Assembly (NCBI RefSeq): GCF_965228705.1
Contig: NZ_OZ245832.1
Span: 1 to 64,000 of the forward strand
DNA length: 64,000 nt
Direction: 5' to 3'
DNA from: Croceimicrobium sp965228705
GTDB lineage: Bacteria > Bacteroidota > Bacteroidia > Flavobacteriales > Schleiferiaceae
The notes beneath the pieces were generated by a model. That model did not search any database. It saw nothing but the letters and a program-made list of their open reading frames with translations, and had not been told where the DNA came from. Positions 61,795 to 64,000 of this stretch are shown here, one piece after another. Positions within the stretch are counted from its first letter, which is position 1. Each line of letters begins with the position of its first letter. The translations under genes were made by a program, and so were the position numbers.

Positions 61795-63704
61795 GCTTTA
61801 GCCTTTCTTTTATAGACTACTGCTGCTAAGGGTGGGAGGATCAAGTTTAAGGATTGCTCGCGTCCCTGCCAGGCAATTTTATCACTTTTCAAAGATTGCT
61901 TTAAGGGATAATTACTGCCCCAATATTCGCTTTGATCACTATTGTATACTAATTCGTACTGCCCAGCAGCTGGGGCGCCGATGCGATATTCATCATGCGG
62001 TTGTGGAGTGCAGTTAAGCACACAGATCAATTCTTCCTTATCGCTTTTGCGGATGAAGCTGAGTACGGAATTGTCAGCATCATTATGCTCCAACCATTCA
62101 AAGCTTTCGTAGGCATAGTTGTTTTGATGTAAGGGCTTCTCGGTGCGGTACAAAGCGTTCAAGGCCTTTAAGCTTTGGAAAACGCCCTGATGAGATTCCA
62201 TTTCAAACTCTTGCCACTGCAGGCCTTCTTCGAATTGCCATTCTTTACGTTGACCAAATTCCCCACCCATAAAGAGCAATTTCGCTCCGGGATGTAAATA
62301 CATCCACGAAAGTAAAAGGCGCAGATTGGCGAATTGTTTCCAGGCATCGCCAGGCATTTTGCTTAAGAGCGACTTCTTGCCATAAACCACTTCATCATGC
62401 GAAAGCGGCAACATAAAATGCTCGGTAAAAGCATAGGCCAGGCTAAAGGTGATCTCATTTTGATGAAAGCGACGATAAATAGGATCCTTTTTGAAATATT
62501 CCAAATTATCATTCATCCAACCCATCATCCACTTCAGGCCAAAGCCTAAACCGCCATCATAGGTAGGATAGCTTACACGATTAAAGGAAGTAGATTCTTC
62601 CGCTATGGTCTGCACATCCGGGTAATTCTTATAGACCGCTTCATTAAAATCTTTGATAAAGGCAATGGCATCCAAATTCTCATTCCCACCTAATTGATTG
62701 GGCTCCCATTGCCCATCCTGGCGCGAATAGTCTAAGTACAGCATCGAAGCCACGGCATCTACCCGCAAGCCATCCGCATGGTATTGATCCAACCAGAAAA
62801 GGGCATTGGAAATTAAGAATGAGCGTACTTCCGGTCGACCATAATTAAAGATCAGGCTCTTCCAATCTGGGTGATAACCCTTGCGCGGATCAGGATGCTC
62901 ATACACACAAGAACCATCAAATTTACCGAGTCCATGTAAGTCATCGGGGAAATGGGAGGGTACCCAATCGAGGATTACCCCAATGCCTTCCTTATGGAAT
63001 GCCTCTATTAAAAATTTTAAATCATCCGCCGGGCCAAATCGACTGCTAGCCGCAAAATAGCCGGTGATTTGATAGCCCCAGGAAGGTTCGTAGGGATACT
63101 CCATGATGGGCATAAATTCCACATGACTAAAGCCTGCATTTTTAACATAGGGCACTAGTTCTTCTGCCAATTCCCGATAGCCCAGCACATCTCCATTTTC
63201 CTTGCGTTTCCAACTGGCTAAATGCACTTCGTAGACGCTCATGGGGGCTTCCAGATTAGTATGCTCATAGCGAGCCTTCATCCATTTGCTGTCGCTCCAT
63301 TTATACTCCTTATTATCGCTAATGATGGAAGCAGTGCGGGGTGGGTGTTCCGCTTGGCGTGCATATGGATCGGCCTTCTCCAGGGGATCCACCAAATCAG
63401 CATGACTGATCTTGTATTTATACAAATCGCCCACCTTTACTCCGGGAATAAATCCTTCCCAAATACCGGAAGAGTCCCAGCGCACCATTAGGGGGTAATC
63501 TTCTCCCTGCCAATGATTAAAATTGCCAATCACTTCTACCTTTTCGGCAGCCGGAGCATAGACCGCAAAATAAACCCCTGCCTCACCGTTGAGCTTGAGG
63601 GGATGGGAGCCAAAATGTTGATAGAGCCGATAATGGCGACCCTCGCGGAAGAGGTGAATATCCTGATCACTAAAAAGGCTGTGCGCTTGTGTTTTAGTAG
63701 GCAT
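61791..63704 (-). CDS. glgB: 1,4-alpha-glucan branching enzyme
   Basis: The 637-residue protein has an N-terminal CBM48 (YAPAAEKVEVIGNFNHWQGE) and a GH13 barrel: EFMPIMEYPYEPSWGYQITG, nucleophile Asp316 in DGLRVDAVASMLY, acid/base Glu369 in TIAEESTSF, and LPLSHDEVVYGK. A C-terminal beta domain follows. It adds alpha-1,6 branches to glycogen. Its start overlaps the end of the upstream maltokinase-like gene by 11 bases. Confidence 0.95.
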   Translation of the reverse strand: MPTKTQAHSLFSDQDIHLFREGRHYRLYQHFGSHPLKLNGEAGVYFAVYAPAAEKVEVIGNFNHWQGEDYPLMVRWDSSGIWEGFIPGVKVGDLYKYKISHADLVDPLEKADPYARQAEHPPRTASIISDNKEYKWSDSKWMKARYEHTNLEAPMSVYEVHLASWKRKENGDVLGYRELAEELVPYVKNAGFSHVEFMPIMEYPYEPSWGYQITGYFAASSRFGPADDLKFLIEAFHKEGIGVILDWVPSHFPDDLHGLGKFDGSCVYEHPDPRKGYHPDWKSLIFNYGRPEVRSFLISNALFWLDQYHADGLRVDAVASMLYLDYSRQDGQWEPNQLGGNENLDAIAFIKDFNEAVYKNYPDVQTIAEESTSFNRVSYPTYDGGLGFGLKWMMGWMNDNLEYFKKDPIYRRFHQNEITFSLAYAFTEHFMLPLSHDEVVYGKKSLLSKMPGDAWKQFANLRLLLSWMYLHPGAKLLFMGGEFGQRKEWQFEEGLQWQEFEMESHQGVFQSLKALNALYRTEKPLHQNNYAYESFEWLEHNDADNSVLSFIRKSDKEELICVLNCTPQPHDEYRIGAPAAGQYELVYNSDQSEYWGSNYPLKQSLKSDKIAWQGREQSLNLILPPLAAVVYKRKAKA

Positions 63705-64000
63705 GTCGTTTTATTTCGTCGGTAATATCCAGAATTCCTTCCAGGGGAATAATCGCCCAATCCGGACGCCCGTTTAACTCGTAGCCCAGTTCGTAAATGG
63801 CTTTTTCGAGCAGGAAGTAATGGAGTAAGTAAGTAATTTCTTTGCGATAGCCAATATCCAGCTGCTGCTGAAAAGCGATCTTAAAATAGCTGTGCAGGAA
63901 AACCCCGCTAATGGATTGGTACAAACTTTGGCCAGCAGCCTGATGTTCTGAACTACGCAGATTTTGATTTTTCTGCACCGCATGAATGGCATAATGGAAA
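63694..64000 (-). CDS. Maltokinase-like protein, C-terminal part (cut by window edge)
   Basis: The frame is open to base 64000, so the start lies outside. The visible about 101 residues end in LLEKAIYELGYELNGRPDWAIIPLEGILDI. This matches the C-terminus of maltokinase domains, alone or fused to trehalose synthase. Such enzymes feed maltose-1-phosphate into glucan synthesis. Coupling to glgB supports that role. Confidence 0.75.
   Translation of the reverse strand, partial: FHYAIHAVQKNQNLRSSEHQAAGQSLYQSISGVFLHSYFKIAFQQQLDIGYRKEITYLLHYFLLEKAIYELGYELNGRPDWAIIPLEGILDITDEIKRHAY

Overview
The window reads as a chromosome segment of a marine-type Bacteroidota, most likely Flavobacteriales or a near relative. 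The evidence is: several secreted proteins ending in type IX secretion (T9SS) sorting domains of both types; promoters with the Bacteroidota -7 box TAnnTTTG; a methionine synthase split into two genes; a long-tailed ribosomal protein S16; and a type II-C CRISPR-Cas9 locus of the Bacteroidota kind. No rRNA or tRNA gene was seen.

Layout. 1-12.5 kb is housekeeping and envelope genes: the end of lgt, a DUF192 protein, an NlpC/P60 lipoprotein, an M1 peptidase, a TIGR01777 epimerase-like protein, two T9SS cargo proteins, NUDIX, mnmD, a CxxCH lipoprotein, a DUF4920 lipoprotein and ilvE. 12.5-20.4 kb is accessory: dispersed and tandem non-coding repeats, an HU-like protein, a possible L,D-transpeptidase-like protein, a T9SS protein, a secreted lipase-like protein whose end overlaps a lipoprotein gene, and a tandem paralogue of that lipoprotein.

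20.4-31.5 kb is a defence island. A divergent HTH regulator and an overlooked 56-codon SymE-like gene flank a palindromic operator. Then comes a CRISPR array of about 36 spacers (47-bp repeat, 30-bp spacer). It is cut by a 1226-bp IS3-family (IS407-like) insertion sequence that landed inside one spacer with a 4-bp target duplication. cas2, cas1 and cas9 follow on the minus strand. A tracrRNA gene with its own promoter and terminator lies upstream of cas9, and an HNH endonuclease with a possible PUA/EVE-like N-terminus comes last. One spacer matches the T-arm of a tRNA, and one spacer is duplicated.

31.8-39.1 kb is methionine and one-carbon metabolism: metK, then a SAM-I riboswitch with its own promoter upstream of the coupled operon metH(N)-metH(C)-metF. 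39.2-47.7 kb is core genes: phoH, pckA, a DUF423 protein, a saccharopine dehydrogenase, and the trmN6-rimM-rpsP operon. 48.0-55.3 kb is one 2400-residue secreted protein with beta-propeller, kelch, repeated malectin-like and T9SS domains. 55.3-58.9 kb holds a patatin-like phospholipase and a TPR histidine kinase/LytTR regulator pair. 58.9-64 kb is alpha-glucan metabolism: GH31, a small CBM48-like protein, glgB and the end of a maltokinase-like gene that runs off the window.
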